Shown piece by piece: positions 36,301-45,359 of a stretch of 64,000 bases of DNA; the first letter of the stretch is position 1; every line of letters begins with the position of its first letter. Below the pieces are notes generated by a model, which was not told where the DNA came from, made no database searches, and worked only from the letters and a program-made list of their open reading frames with translations. The DNA comes from Rhizobium sp. BK196 (GTDB lineage Bacteria; Pseudomonadota; Alphaproteobacteria; Rhizobiales; Rhizobiaceae): the NCBI RefSeq assembly GCF_014193255.1, contig NZ_JACHZB010000001.1:1148018-1212017 (forward strand), read 5' to 3'. Made by a program: the position numbers and the translations under genes.

Positions 36301-36532
36301 GCATGCCCTCGACGCCATTGATCTGTTCTTCGAGCGGTGTGGCTACCGTTTCGGCGATAACGGACGGGTTTGCGCCGGGGTAGGTGGCATGCACGACGAT
36401 CGACGGCGGCACAACCTCGGGATATTCGGAGATCGGCAGCGCCCGGAGGCCGATGAGGCCGGCGACCACGATGAGGACCGAAAGAACACCGGCAAAGACC
36501 GGACGGTCGATAAAGAATCTGGATATGTTCAT
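33335..36532 (-). CDS. RND multidrug efflux permease (HAE1 type)
   Basis: Proton-driven inner-membrane pump of the AcrB/MexB family, 1065 residues with the usual two halves of six helices and two large periplasmic loops. It starts ISRFFIDRPVFAGVLSV. The proton-relay aspartates are in VLAIGIVVDDAIVVVENVER (helix 4). Sequence in the second half includes GLSAKNAILIVEFARELE. ATG 36532 follows GGAGAGGG. It forms an operon with the adaptor (36654-37844) and an unusual hydrolase (37891-38703). No outer-membrane channel is encoded nearby, so it presumably recruits a TolC homologue from elsewhere. Confidence 0.94.
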   Translation of the reverse strand: MNISRFFIDRPVFAGVLSVLIVVAGLIGLRALPISEYPEVVPPSIVVHATYPGANPSVIAETVATPLEEQINGVEGMLYMASQATSDGALNVTVTFKLGTDPDKAQQLVQNRVSQAEPRLPAEVRALGITTVKSSPDFIMVVNLVSDGDSHDITYLRNYATLNIKDRLARIAGVGQVQVFGAGDYSMRVWIDPQKAAEHNLAASDISNAISSQNVQAAAGIIGASPSQPGVDLQLNVNAQGRLRTPEEFGSIIVKTGANGEITRLRDVARIELGAADYTLRSLLDGKPAVAVAVLQAPGSNAIEIADNVRATMDELQLAMPTGVKYEIVYDTTKFVRSSIEKVIDTLLEAIALVVLVVILFLQTWRASIIPLIAVPVSIIGTFAVMYMFGFSINALSLFGLVLAIGIVVDDAIVVVENVERNIEAGLSPRQATYKAMKEVSGPIIAIALVLVAVFVPLAFISGLSGQFYRQFALTIAISTVISAFNSLTLSPALAALLLKGHHAPKDWLTRFMDAIFGWFFRGFNRAFGAGSNAYGKGVGGLVSRKSIVMVIYLALVGATYSIFNTVPGGFVPSQDKQYLIGFAQLPDAASLDRTEDVIKRMTDIALKQPGVANAIAFPGLSINGFTNSSNAGIVFVTLKDFEERKTPDLSGGAIAMALNQKFGAIQDAFIAMFPPPPVNGLGTTGGFKLQIEDRAGLGNQALDEATKAVLAKAYQAPELAGLFSSFQINVPQLYADLDRAKAEQLGVSVTDVFQTLQIYLGSLYVNDFNAFGRTYSVRVQADAKFRAQPEDIGQLKVRSASGQMIPLAALLKVDASTGPERANRYNGFLAADINGGPAPGFSSGQAQAAIEKILHETLPSGIDFEWTDLTYQQILAGNSSVVVFPLALLLVFLVLAAQYESLTLPLAIIMIVPMGVLAALTGVWLTGGDNNIFTQIGLVVLVGLSAKNAILIVEFARELEFEGRTPREAAVEASRLRLRPILMTSMAFIMGVVPLVTSTGAGSEMRAAMGIAVFSGMIGVTFFGIFMTPVFYVLLRRMTGNRPLIQHNDNHPQDEDDHMKVAAE

Positions 36533-36653
36533 TTCAAAGCCCTCTCCGGGGTGAACATGGATGCAAAGTCCCTCGCCGGCGGCTCCAAGGCGCACCGGCA
36601 GGTCATGTTATTTGGCGTAAGGGCCGCCTCCCCGAGGGAAGGAGGCTCAACTC

Positions 36654-37844
36654 TTACTGAGCGGTCGCGACCTTCTCTTCCATCTGAGGTGCTACGACTG
36701 CACCCGGACGAATACGCTGAAGGCCGTTGACGACGATCTTGTCGCCGACTTCGAGGCCCCCTTCGACCACGCGCTGGCCATCGAACAGCGAACCGAGCTT
36801 GATCTGCCGGTAGTTGACCTTGTTCTCACCGTCGACGACGAAGACGAATTTCTTGTCCTGGTCGGTTCCGACAGCGCGGTCACTGATGACGATCTTGTTC
36901 TCGGCCTTCGGCTGGCCCATGCGCACCCGAACGAACTGGCCGGGGATCAGTTTGCCGCCGGGATTGTCGAAGACTGCTCGCACTGCAATGGTGCCGCTGG
37001 CAGCATCGACTTCATTGTCGACGAGCTGAAGCTTGCCCTTGATCGGCGTTCCCTCATCGGCAAGCGTGCCAATTTCAACCGGAATCTGCTCGACGGCCGG
37101 CAATGCTGCGTCGGTTGCCGGAAGCTCTGAAAGAGCCTTCGTGACCATCTCTTCGCTTGCATTGAAGCTTGCATAGATCGGATCGACGGAGACCAGCGTC
37201 GTCAGCTCAGGTGAAGCCGAACCGGCCGCGACAATGTTGCCGACCGTGACCTCGATCTTGCCGATACGCCCGGAAACCGGAGCACGTACCTGGGTGTAAT
37301 CAAGATCGAGTTGAGCGGACTGCAGCGCCGCCTGCGCAGAGCGCAAGCTCGCCCTGGCTTCGGCCAGTGTGCTCTGGCGCTGGTCGAGATCGCTCTGCGA
37401 GATCGTTCGGTTGTCCGAGAGACGGCGGCCCCGATCGAGTTCGGTCTGCGCCAGGCTGACCTTGGCTTCGGCTGAAGCGACCTGACCCTGTGCCTGCGAG
37501 ACCGCCGCCTGATAGGGAGCAGGATCGATGGCAAACAACAAGTCGCCCTGCTTCACCAAAGCGCCTTCGCGAAAATGCACGGATTGGATCGCACCCCCGA
37601 CGCGAGGACGGATCTGCACGCGATCGATGGCCTCCAGACGACCGGAGAAGCTCTCCCAGTTCGTCACGTCGCGGCTGGCGACGACAGCGACGGTCACCGG
37701 CACGGCCGGAGGCTGTGCAGGCTCTGAGGCGGCCGTAGCGGTTGCGCTCATCGGCAGTTCGAAAAAGATGGCCGTTGCTGAAACGGACGCAGCGAGGCCC
37801 AGGCCAGCGCCCACAAGGGCCCAGCGTTTATTTTTGGACGTCAT
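36654..37844 (-). CDS. RND efflux periplasmic adaptor (membrane fusion protein)
   Basis: A 396-residue adaptor linking the RND pump to an outer-membrane channel. It has an N-terminal anchor/signal segment (LVGAGLGLAASVSATAIFF), a lipoyl/barrel-sandwich half-motif VGGAIQSVHFREGALVKQGD, an alpha-hairpin (about 105-170) and the second half-motif VRAPVSGRIGKIEVTVGN. A beta-barrel follows. The Cys lipobox seen in AcrA is absent, so it is anchored by its N-terminal helix or free. AAGGAG precedes the ATG. It lies 121 nt upstream of the pump gene. Confidence 0.93.
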   Translation of the reverse strand: MTSKNKRWALVGAGLGLAASVSATAIFFELPMSATATAASEPAQPPAVPVTVAVVASRDVTNWESFSGRLEAIDRVQIRPRVGGAIQSVHFREGALVKQGDLLFAIDPAPYQAAVSQAQGQVASAEAKVSLAQTELDRGRRLSDNRTISQSDLDQRQSTLAEARASLRSAQAALQSAQLDLDYTQVRAPVSGRIGKIEVTVGNIVAAGSASPELTTLVSVDPIYASFNASEEMVTKALSELPATDAALPAVEQIPVEIGTLADEGTPIKGKLQLVDNEVDAASGTIAVRAVFDNPGGKLIPGQFVRVRMGQPKAENKIVISDRAVGTDQDKKFVFVVDGENKVNYRQIKLGSLFDGQRVVEGGLEVGDKIVVNGLQRIRPGAVVAPQMEEKVATAQ

Positions 37845-37890
37845 TGGTACTCTCCTTGCGGCCCAAATGGCCGTAAAAATCAGTTCGTCG

Positions 37891-38703
37891 TCAATGCAAT
37901 TGTGGCTGAACGCTCACGTCCTGAAGGAAATCCCCGAAGTGGCGGCTGACGTTGTCCTGCCAGCTCGAAGTCCCCTCAGATTTTCCGCCATAAATGGAAG
38001 GCCAGCCTGTCCCGGCGGGAAGAACATGCTGGCGCACGCCAACGCCTGCCTTCTTGAGGCGAGCGGCATAACCGATGGTTTCGTCGTGCAGCGGATCATC
38101 CTCTGCCGTAAAAATCAGGGCCGGTGCAACGCCCGATATACGCGAGCACAGGCACGGCGCAGCATAGGGATGGCAGCCGCCGCCGCTCAGGTAATGGCTC
38201 CAGCCTTCCGTCCAGCGCTGGCGCATGCCGACCTTGTCCGCCTTGCGGATCGAGGACGTCCCCATGAAAGGATCGAGAAGAGGAGAAAGCAGGATCTGGC
38301 CGTCGAGCACATCCGGCATCTGGTCACGCGCTTTCAGCGCGACACCGGCGGCGACGTTACCGCCCGCCTCTTCGCCGGCAACGAAGAGCAGCGACTTACG
38401 GTCCCCGAGGCCAGCTTTCTTGAGAGCGAGGTAAGAAAAGATCGAGAAGGAAACTTCGAGCGCCTTTGGAAAGACATTGTCCGAAAGGGTGCTGTAGTCG
38501 GCGGAAACGACAATCGCACCTGCCTTTGCCAGGCTCTGTGCAATCGGGCGATCGGCCTTAGGGTCGCTGTCGAGAAACGCCCCGCCGTGCAGATAGAGGA
38601 CGATCGGCGGACCCTTGCCGAAATCGGCGCCCATATAGACGCGCGCGGAAACGGGGCCAGCAGCCACCTTTTCCAGCATCATGTCTTTGATCTCGGGCAC
38701 CAT
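37891..38703 (-). CDS. HSL-type alpha/beta hydrolase with nucleophile serine replaced
   Basis: A 270-residue hormone-sensitive-lipase-like fold. The oxyanion motif HGGAF is at 39-43. The nucleophile elbow, normally GDSAGGN, reads GEEAGGN (110-116), putting Glu at position 112 where the catalytic Ser should be. The acid-residue motif DPLHDE and a late His (VRQHVLPAG) remain. It is therefore either catalytically dead or uses another chemistry. ATG 38703 is chosen on homology length; an in-frame ATG at 38772 is possible and neither has a strong ribosome-binding site. It is the first gene of the efflux operon, 46 nt before the adaptor. Confidence 0.8.
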   Translation of the reverse strand: MVPEIKDMMLEKVAAGPVSARVYMGADFGKGPPIVLYLHGGAFLDSDPKADRPIAQSLAKAGAIVVSADYSTLSDNVFPKALEVSFSIFSYLALKKAGLGDRKSLLFVAGEEAGGNVAAGVALKARDQMPDVLDGQILLSPLLDPFMGTSSIRKADKVGMRQRWTEGWSHYLSGGGCHPYAAPCLCSRISGVAPALIFTAEDDPLHDETIGYAARLKKAGVGVRQHVLPAGTGWPSIYGGKSEGTSSWQDNVSRHFGDFLQDVSVQPQLH

Positions 38704-38866
38704 AGTCTCTATCTCTTCGCTGCTTGCGATAGGCGGACAACAGCCGCCTCTTGCATTTTGAACCAAAAACATATTGTTATTCAAATCGGGGAATAAGAAG
38801 CGATATCGCGATAACACTATTCCAAATCCTGAACAATGTTGCAATGCAAACTGCGGAATTGAACCG
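38704..38866. promoter_or_regulatory. Divergent promoter region of efflux operon and LysR gene
   Basis: 163 bp between divergent starts, markedly AT-rich (around 38755-38825). LysR regulators usually bind such regions and control the divergent operon. There is no clean T-N11-A palindrome I can assert. Confidence 0.45.
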
Positions 38867-39778
38867 ATGGATCAGCTCTCGGCTATGCGCGTCTTCATCC
38901 GCGTGGTGGAGACCGGCAATTTCACCCGCGCCGCCGACATGCTCGCCATGCCCAAGGCTACGGTGACCAATCTCATTCAGGGGCTGGAAGCGCATCTGCG
39001 CACCAAGCTCCTCAATCGCACGACACGCCGCGTCATGGTGACGACGGATGGCGCACTTTATTACGAACGCGCCGCGCAGATCATTTCCGAGCTGGAAGAA
39101 TTGGACGGTAGCCTTTCCAATTCGCAAAGTCTGCCGACGGGAAGACTACGCGTCGAGATGGCGGGTGCCTTTGCCGATTCCATCCTGGTACCGGCGCTCT
39201 GCGATTTCTATCAGCGTTATCCCGATATCCGCATCGACCTCGGCGTCGGCGACCGTACCGTCGATTATCTCGCCGAAAACGTCGACTGCGCGCTGCGAGC
39301 TGGCACGCCGGCCGATCAGTCGCTTATTGCAAGGCGCGTCTCGGAGATCGAGATGATCACCTGCGCCGCGCCTCTCTATGTGGAAAAATTCGGCCTGCCG
39401 CAGCGGCCGGAAGAGCTTGAAACCGAACATTTTTCCGTCAGTTATTTTCGCGCTCAGAACAATCGTACGGTACCCTTCGAATTCCGCAAGGATAACGAGG
39501 TTGTCGAGGTCAATCCGCGCTACATTCTCTCGGTCAACGACAGCCGCACCTACATGACCGCAGCGCTCGCAGGTCTCGGCCTTGCCCAAATCCCCGTGTT
39601 CATGGCGCGTGAACCACTTGCGAAAGGCGAGTTGGTTCAGACCCTGACGGAATGGACGCGCGAGTCGCTGCCGCTCTACGTCGTCTACCCGCCGAACCGT
39701 CACCTCAGCAACAAGGTTCGCGTCTTCGTCGACTGGCTGGTGAAACTGCTGGCGGACGCGAAACTGAACGCCCGCTGA
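38867..39778 (+). CDS. LysR-family regulator, probable regulator of the efflux operon
   Basis: A 303-residue LysR protein. The N-terminal winged helix (1-60) has AMRVFIRVVETGNFTRAADM and PKATVTNLIQGLEAHL, followed by a C-terminal periplasmic-binding-like effector domain ending in VRVFVDWLVKLL. ATG 38867 gives the canonical MDQLSAMRVF. It is divergent from the hydrolase-adaptor-RND operon. It is a clear paralogue of the LysR protein at 41865 (same subfamily, similar C-terminus). Confidence 0.9.
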   Translation: MDQLSAMRVFIRVVETGNFTRAADMLAMPKATVTNLIQGLEAHLRTKLLNRTTRRVMVTTDGALYYERAAQIISELEELDGSLSNSQSLPTGRLRVEMAGAFADSILVPALCDFYQRYPDIRIDLGVGDRTVDYLAENVDCALRAGTPADQSLIARRVSEIEMITCAAPLYVEKFGLPQRPEELETEHFSVSYFRAQNNRTVPFEFRKDNEVVEVNPRYILSVNDSRTYMTAALAGLGLAQIPVFMAREPLAKGELVQTLTEWTRESLPLYVVYPPNRHLSNKVRVFVDWLVKLLADAKLNAR

Positions 39779-39803
39779 CAAAAGATCATTCGCAAAGGAG
39801 AGC

Positions 39804-39846
39804 GGCCCGTGATGGGAGGGATAACCGTCACGGGCCTGATCTGATG
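39804..39846. terminator. Stem-loop between convergent lysR and SDR genes
   Basis: GGCCCGTGA/TCACGGGCC perfect 9-bp arms with a 25-nt loop, starting 25 nt after the lysR stop. There is no T-run. A second GC-rich hairpin follows near 39859-39896. Confidence 0.4.
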
Positions 39847-40008
39847 TCTGAAACTTGAAGGCCTGTCGCACCGCAGGAAAGGCGCGGCAGGCCCTGGAGT
39901 GGAGGTCGGGAGGCTGACGGCGGATACCGTCCGCCTCCGTCCATTTTGATATAGGTGCGCTGCGCCAGATAATAAGGGGGTGCACCCAACAGACCGTTCA
40001 CAAGTTTG

Positions 40009-40920
40009 CTACAGACGGTTATTTCCTGACAACGGCTTCAGCAAATCCTCGAGGCCGATGCGGCGGAAGAGTTCGGCGCGAACGCGGTCGGCAACGCCAT
40101 TGACGATTTCTGCGCCGTCTTCCGATGGATCGATATGGGTGCGGAACGGCCGTTTGCCGAAAGGCATATTCACCACATCGACGATGGCGGTCGCAACAGT
40201 AGCGGCATCCGCATCGGCAGGTTCGAGCGAGGCAAGACCTTTCAGCGCCTGTTCCGGCACATCCCTGTACGGACCTTGGCTATATTCGGCGACGCGGGCC
40301 GTATCGGCAGGTGAGCCAGCATGAGCGAAGTGGTTCGTACCTCTGGTGAAAGCGCCGGGAACGATGATTGCGGTTTCGATACCCCACCGGGTCAGTTCAC
40401 CAGCATAGGAGACGGCAAGCGAATCCATAGCAGCCTTGGCAGCGAAATAGGGAGCAAGGTAGGGAGGCGTGCCGCCTCGAGTACTCGAGGAGGAGACCCA
40501 GACGACCAAGCCCTTGCCCTGCTTGCGTAGATGCGGCAACACCGCGCGGTTCACACGCTGGGTCGAGAGCACGTTGATATCGAAAAGTTCGGCATATTGC
40601 TCCGGCGTGAAGGCCTCAGCCGGGCCGAAGGACATGTGCCCGGCATTGTGGATGATCGTGTCGATATGGCCTTCGGCAGCGATGACCTTAGCGATACCGG
40701 CTTCGACCGAGACATCGGAGGCGACATCCAGTTCCACGACCTTCAGATCGACACCGTTTTGTTTGGAGAAGGCTTCGACGGCCTCGACCTGCGGCCGGTT
40801 GCGGCCTTGGGTTTCACGCATCGAGGCATAAACCGTGTGGCCGGCCCTGGCGAGCGCGCGGGCGGTAAGAGCGCCGAAACCGCTGGAGGCGCCGGTGATG
40901 ACGATGACTTGTCTGCTCAT
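40009..40920 (-). CDS. Short-chain dehydrogenase/reductase (SDR)
   Basis: NAD(P)-dependent oxidoreductase, 303 residues. It has the Rossmann TGASSGFG near residue 9, NAG in IIHNAGHMSFGP, catalytic Ser in VWVSSSS and the YxxxK motif as YFAAK. ATG 40920 is chosen because it gives the standard SDR start (MSRQVIVITGASSG). It follows the 41004-41744 SDR gene by 83 nt on the same strand, so the two are probably co-transcribed. The substrate is unknown. Confidence 0.87.
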   Translation of the reverse strand: MSRQVIVITGASSGFGALTARALARAGHTVYASMRETQGRNRPQVEAVEAFSKQNGVDLKVVELDVASDVSVEAGIAKVIAAEGHIDTIIHNAGHMSFGPAEAFTPEQYAELFDINVLSTQRVNRAVLPHLRKQGKGLVVWVSSSSTRGGTPPYLAPYFAAKAAMDSLAVSYAGELTRWGIETAIIVPGAFTRGTNHFAHAGSPADTARVAEYSQGPYRDVPEQALKGLASLEPADADAATVATAIVDVVNMPFGKRPFRTHIDPSEDGAEIVNGVADRVRAELFRRIGLEDLLKPLSGNNRL

Positions 40921-41003
40921 GGTCCTATTCCTTCTGCGAGTGGGTGGTTGAAAGAATGCGAGGGAAGAGCGTGGCGGCACGTCATGCCGCCACGAATTCA
41001 ATG

Positions 41004-41744
41004 TCAAACCATGCCGCCGTTGGCGCGCAGTACCTGACCATTGATCCAGGCCCCATCCGGGCCGGCAAGGAAGGCAACGACGGCTGCAATGTCTTCGGGC
41101 GTGCCGAGACGTTCGAGCGGGTTTGCCTTGGCAAGACGATCGATCAGCTCATCGGACTTGCCGTTAAGGAAGAGGTCGGTGGCTGTCGGGCCTGGCGCGA
41201 CCGTGTTGACGGTGATCTGGCGGCCGCGCATTTCCTTGGACAGGATAGCGCCCATCGTCTCGACGGCGGCTTTCGTGGCAGCGTAGACGCTGTAGGTTTC
41301 CGGCTTCAAGCCGACGACCGAACTCGAGAAGTTGATGACCCGGCCACCGTCACGCAGACGCTTGGCAGCTTCGCGCAGCGTGTTGAACGTGCCCTTGAGA
41401 TTGATGCTGATCTGGCGGTCGAACGTCGCGTCGTCGACATCGGCAAGGCGCGAAAGCAACATGATGCCGGCGTTGTTGACGAGAACGTCGATACCGCCGA
41501 AGGCTGCTTCTGCAGCATCGAACATGCGGCGCACGGCGTCAGCATCGGCGACGTCAGCTTGTGCCGTCAGTGCCTTGCTGCCAGCTTTTTCGATTTTTTG
41601 CGCCAGTTCTTCGGCAAGAGCGGCATTGCCGGCATAGTTGATGACGACGGTGAAGCCGTCCTTTGCTAGTCGTTCGGCAATCGAGGCACCGATGCCACGG
41701 GAAGCGCCGGTAACGAGAGCGACCTTGTTTTGATTAGCAGACAT
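41004..41744 (-). CDS. Short-chain dehydrogenase/reductase (3-oxoacyl-ACP-reductase-like)
   Basis: A 246-residue classical SDR: TGASRGIG near residue 13, VNNAGIM, catalytic region SSSVVGLKPETYSVYAATKA (Ser, Tyr, Lys), and the C-terminal NGQVLRANGGMV. ATG 41744 follows GGAGAAGAAC. It is divergent from a LysR gene 120 bp away, the usual arrangement for a regulated quinone/aldehyde-type reductase. It is not part of a fatty-acid synthesis cluster. Confidence 0.88.
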   Translation of the reverse strand: MSANQNKVALVTGASRGIGASIAERLAKDGFTVVINYAGNAALAEELAQKIEKAGSKALTAQADVADADAVRRMFDAAEAAFGGIDVLVNNAGIMLLSRLADVDDATFDRQISINLKGTFNTLREAAKRLRDGGRVINFSSSVVGLKPETYSVYAATKAAVETMGAILSKEMRGRQITVNTVAPGPTATDLFLNGKSDELIDRLAKANPLERLGTPEDIAAVVAFLAGPDGAWINGQVLRANGGMV

Positions 41745-41864
41745 GTTCTTCTCCTTTGGTTCGGCGCCGCAGCGCCCTTTTGATGAGAAGAAGATGCCCC
41801 TTTTCACTTTGCGGATAATCGGCCATTATTCGGCATTACCATCCGGCGAATACGAATAAATAAC

Positions 41865-43113
<1,249 letters not shown>

Positions 43114-43176
43114 ATCCGTGCCAAAATGATACTGACGAGATCATAAGCCATACATTGTTCGGGTGACAGATCCTCG

Positions 43177-43797
43177 ATGGGAATGCTATCGCCACTCTCC
43201 ATGAGCATAGAGACGATCAATGGCGCGATCGGCGCCGGCCCGCTTGCCGGGGAAAGCCTGCGCCATTTCTTCGAACGTGATGCGGTCGAGGTCGCCCGCG
43301 ACCTACTCGGTTGCCATCTGACGGTTAACGACGCAGGCGGGCGCATTACCGAAACGGAAGCCTATTACCCCGATGACGAGGCCTCCCACAGTTTCCGCGG
43401 CCCGACCAAGCGCAACGGCGCCATGTACGGTCGCCCAGGCAATGTCTATATCTACCGCATCTACGGCATGTACTGGTGCCTGAACTTCGTCTGTACACCG
43501 GGCTCGGCAGTGCTGATCCGTGCGCTGGAGCCGGAAATCGGCCTGCCGGCCATGATGGAGCGGCGCGGCACCGATGTGCTGACCCAGCTCTGCAGCGGCC
43601 CAGGCAAACTCTGCCAGGCACTCGACATCGATATCTCCGTCAACGATCGGACGCTCGACCGGCCACCCTATGCGATCTCGCCTTCCGCTCCTGTGCCCAT
43701 CGTCTCAGGCAAGCGGATCGGCATTACGAAAAATGCCGAAGCACCATGGCGCTTCGGCATTCAGGGATCGCGATATCTGAGCAAGCCGTTCCGCTAA
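43177..43797 (+). CDS. 3-methyladenine DNA glycosylase (AAG/Mpg family)
   Basis: Base-excision repair enzyme removing alkylated purines, 206 residues. AAG signatures visible are VARDLLGCHL, ITETEAYYPDDEASHSFRGPTKRNGAMYG with the catalytic Glu, VYIYRIYGMYWCLNFV and LCSGPGKLCQAL. Alternative starts at 43183 and 43201 are possible. It is an alkylation-repair function in a block otherwise devoted to export and detoxification. Confidence 0.92.
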   Translation: MGMLSPLSMSIETINGAIGAGPLAGESLRHFFERDAVEVARDLLGCHLTVNDAGGRITETEAYYPDDEASHSFRGPTKRNGAMYGRPGNVYIYRIYGMYWCLNFVCTPGSAVLIRALEPEIGLPAMMERRGTDVLTQLCSGPGKLCQALDIDISVNDRTLDRPPYAISPSAPVPIVSGKRIGITKNAEAPWRFGIQGSRYLSKPFR

Positions 43798-43812
43798 TGG
43801 GAACCTTCAACC

Positions 43813-45354
43813 TCATTCCATGACGGCGCTATGGTCCATGGCGGGCGCAGCCTTCGGCTTGCGCAGCAACAGGACCAGTGGCATGACGGCAAGCGACATC
43901 AGCATCAGCAATTTGAAGTCGTCCATATAGGCAATGATTGTCGACTGCAGCGTGATGACGTCGTTAAGCGCCGCGCGGCCGACCGCCGTCAGCGGGTTGA
44001 GGCCTTGTGCCGCCGTGGCATTGAAAGCGTGGTTGAACGGCGTCACATAGGCTGCGATTGACTCGTGATTGCTCTGCGTGTTCTCGACGATCAGCGCCGA
44101 GACGATCGAGATGCCGACAGAGGACCCGATATTACGCGACAGGTTGTAGAGGCCGGTCCCGTCGCCGCGCATCTGCGCCGGCAGCGTCGCAAAGGCGATT
44201 GTCGTCAACGGTACGAACAGGAAGCCGAGGCCGGCACCCTGGATGAAGCCGACCGAAACGATCGTCCACTGCGAAACGTCAGGCGTCCAGCCAGTCATGT
44301 CATACATTGCCCAGGCCGTCAGGCCGAGACCGAGCAGCAGCAGCCAGCGCGTATCCACCTTGCCGATCAGCCGGCCGACGATGAACATGCAGAGCATGGT
44401 CCCCAGGCCGCGCGGCCCCATGACGATGCCCGCCGTGATGACCGGATAGCCCATCAGCGTCTGCAGATATGGCGTCATCAGCGCCAGCGAGGCGAGATAG
44501 GTGATGCCGATCACGAAGATGAAGATCATGCTGACGGTGAAATTCTGGTCGAGGAACAGCCGCGGATTGACGAAGGATTTCTCCGCCGTCAGCGTATGCA
44601 CCAGGAGCAGATAAAAGGCTGCGGCACAGACAATCGCTTCGATGACGATTTCGCCGGAGGAAAACCAGTCAAGCTGCTCGCCGCGGTCGAGGAAGAGCTG
44701 GAGCGCGGCAATGAACAGGCTCATCATCCCGAAGCCGAACCAGTCGAGCTTGGCGAGCGCATCCCTCTTCGTCTCTGAAACGAAGATGACGATGCCGGCA
44801 AAGGCGAGCGCACCGATCGGCACGTTGATGTAAAAGACCCAGCGCCAGCTGATATTGTCGGTCAGCCAGCCGCCGATGACAGGACCCAGAACCGGCCCGA
44901 CCATGACCGAGACGCCGAATAGGGCCATGGCCGAGCCGCGCTCCTCGACGGAATAAATGTCGAGAAGGATGCCCTGGGAAAGCGGAACTAGCGAGGCGCC
45001 GAACAGGCCCTGCAGCAGACGGAAAGCAACAATCTGCGGCAGCGATTGCGCCAGACCGCAAAGCACGGAGGCGACGACGAAGCCCACAATCGCCGTCAAC
45101 AGCACGCGCTTGCGGCCGAACTTGGCAGCAAGAAAGCCCGACGGCGGCGTCATGATCGCGGCCGCGACGATGTAGGAGGTCAAAACCCAATTGATCTGGT
45201 CGGCGGACGCCGAAACGCTGCCTTGAATGTAAGGCAGCGCCACGTTGGCGATCGTCGTATCCAGCGCCTGGATAATGACGGCCAGGATTACGCAGGCCGT
45301 GATCGCGCCGCGATTGGCAACCGGGATTGCCGGTGATGACGGAGCATTACTCAT
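43813..45354 (-). CDS. emrB: EmrB-type MFS efflux transporter (DHA2, 14 helices)
   Basis: Inner-membrane drug:H+ antiporter, 513 residues with about 14 hydrophobic segments. Family motifs include ALDTTIANVALPYIQGSV in helix 1, the motif-A region FLAAKFGRKRVLL, motif C around VMVGPVLGPVIGGWL, and NISWRWVFYINVPIG. It starts 5 nt after the emrA stop. With emrA and the upstream marR it forms the classical marR-emrA-emrB export operon. Confidence 0.94.
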   Translation of the reverse strand: MSNAPSSPAIPVANRGAITACVILAVIIQALDTTIANVALPYIQGSVSASADQINWVLTSYIVAAAIMTPPSGFLAAKFGRKRVLLTAIVGFVVASVLCGLAQSLPQIVAFRLLQGLFGASLVPLSQGILLDIYSVEERGSAMALFGVSVMVGPVLGPVIGGWLTDNISWRWVFYINVPIGALAFAGIVIFVSETKRDALAKLDWFGFGMMSLFIAALQLFLDRGEQLDWFSSGEIVIEAIVCAAAFYLLLVHTLTAEKSFVNPRLFLDQNFTVSMIFIFVIGITYLASLALMTPYLQTLMGYPVITAGIVMGPRGLGTMLCMFIVGRLIGKVDTRWLLLLGLGLTAWAMYDMTGWTPDVSQWTIVSVGFIQGAGLGFLFVPLTTIAFATLPAQMRGDGTGLYNLSRNIGSSVGISIVSALIVENTQSNHESIAAYVTPFNHAFNATAAQGLNPLTAVGRAALNDVITLQSTIIAYMDDFKLLMLMSLAVMPLVLLLRKPKAAPAMDHSAVME

Positions 45355-45359
45355 AGCCG

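Noticed and set aside
33965..36730. Two long plus-strand frames (453 and 428 codons) opposite the first RND gene
   Set aside because: Both are antisense to a clear RND permease and have the compositional signature of antisense frames.
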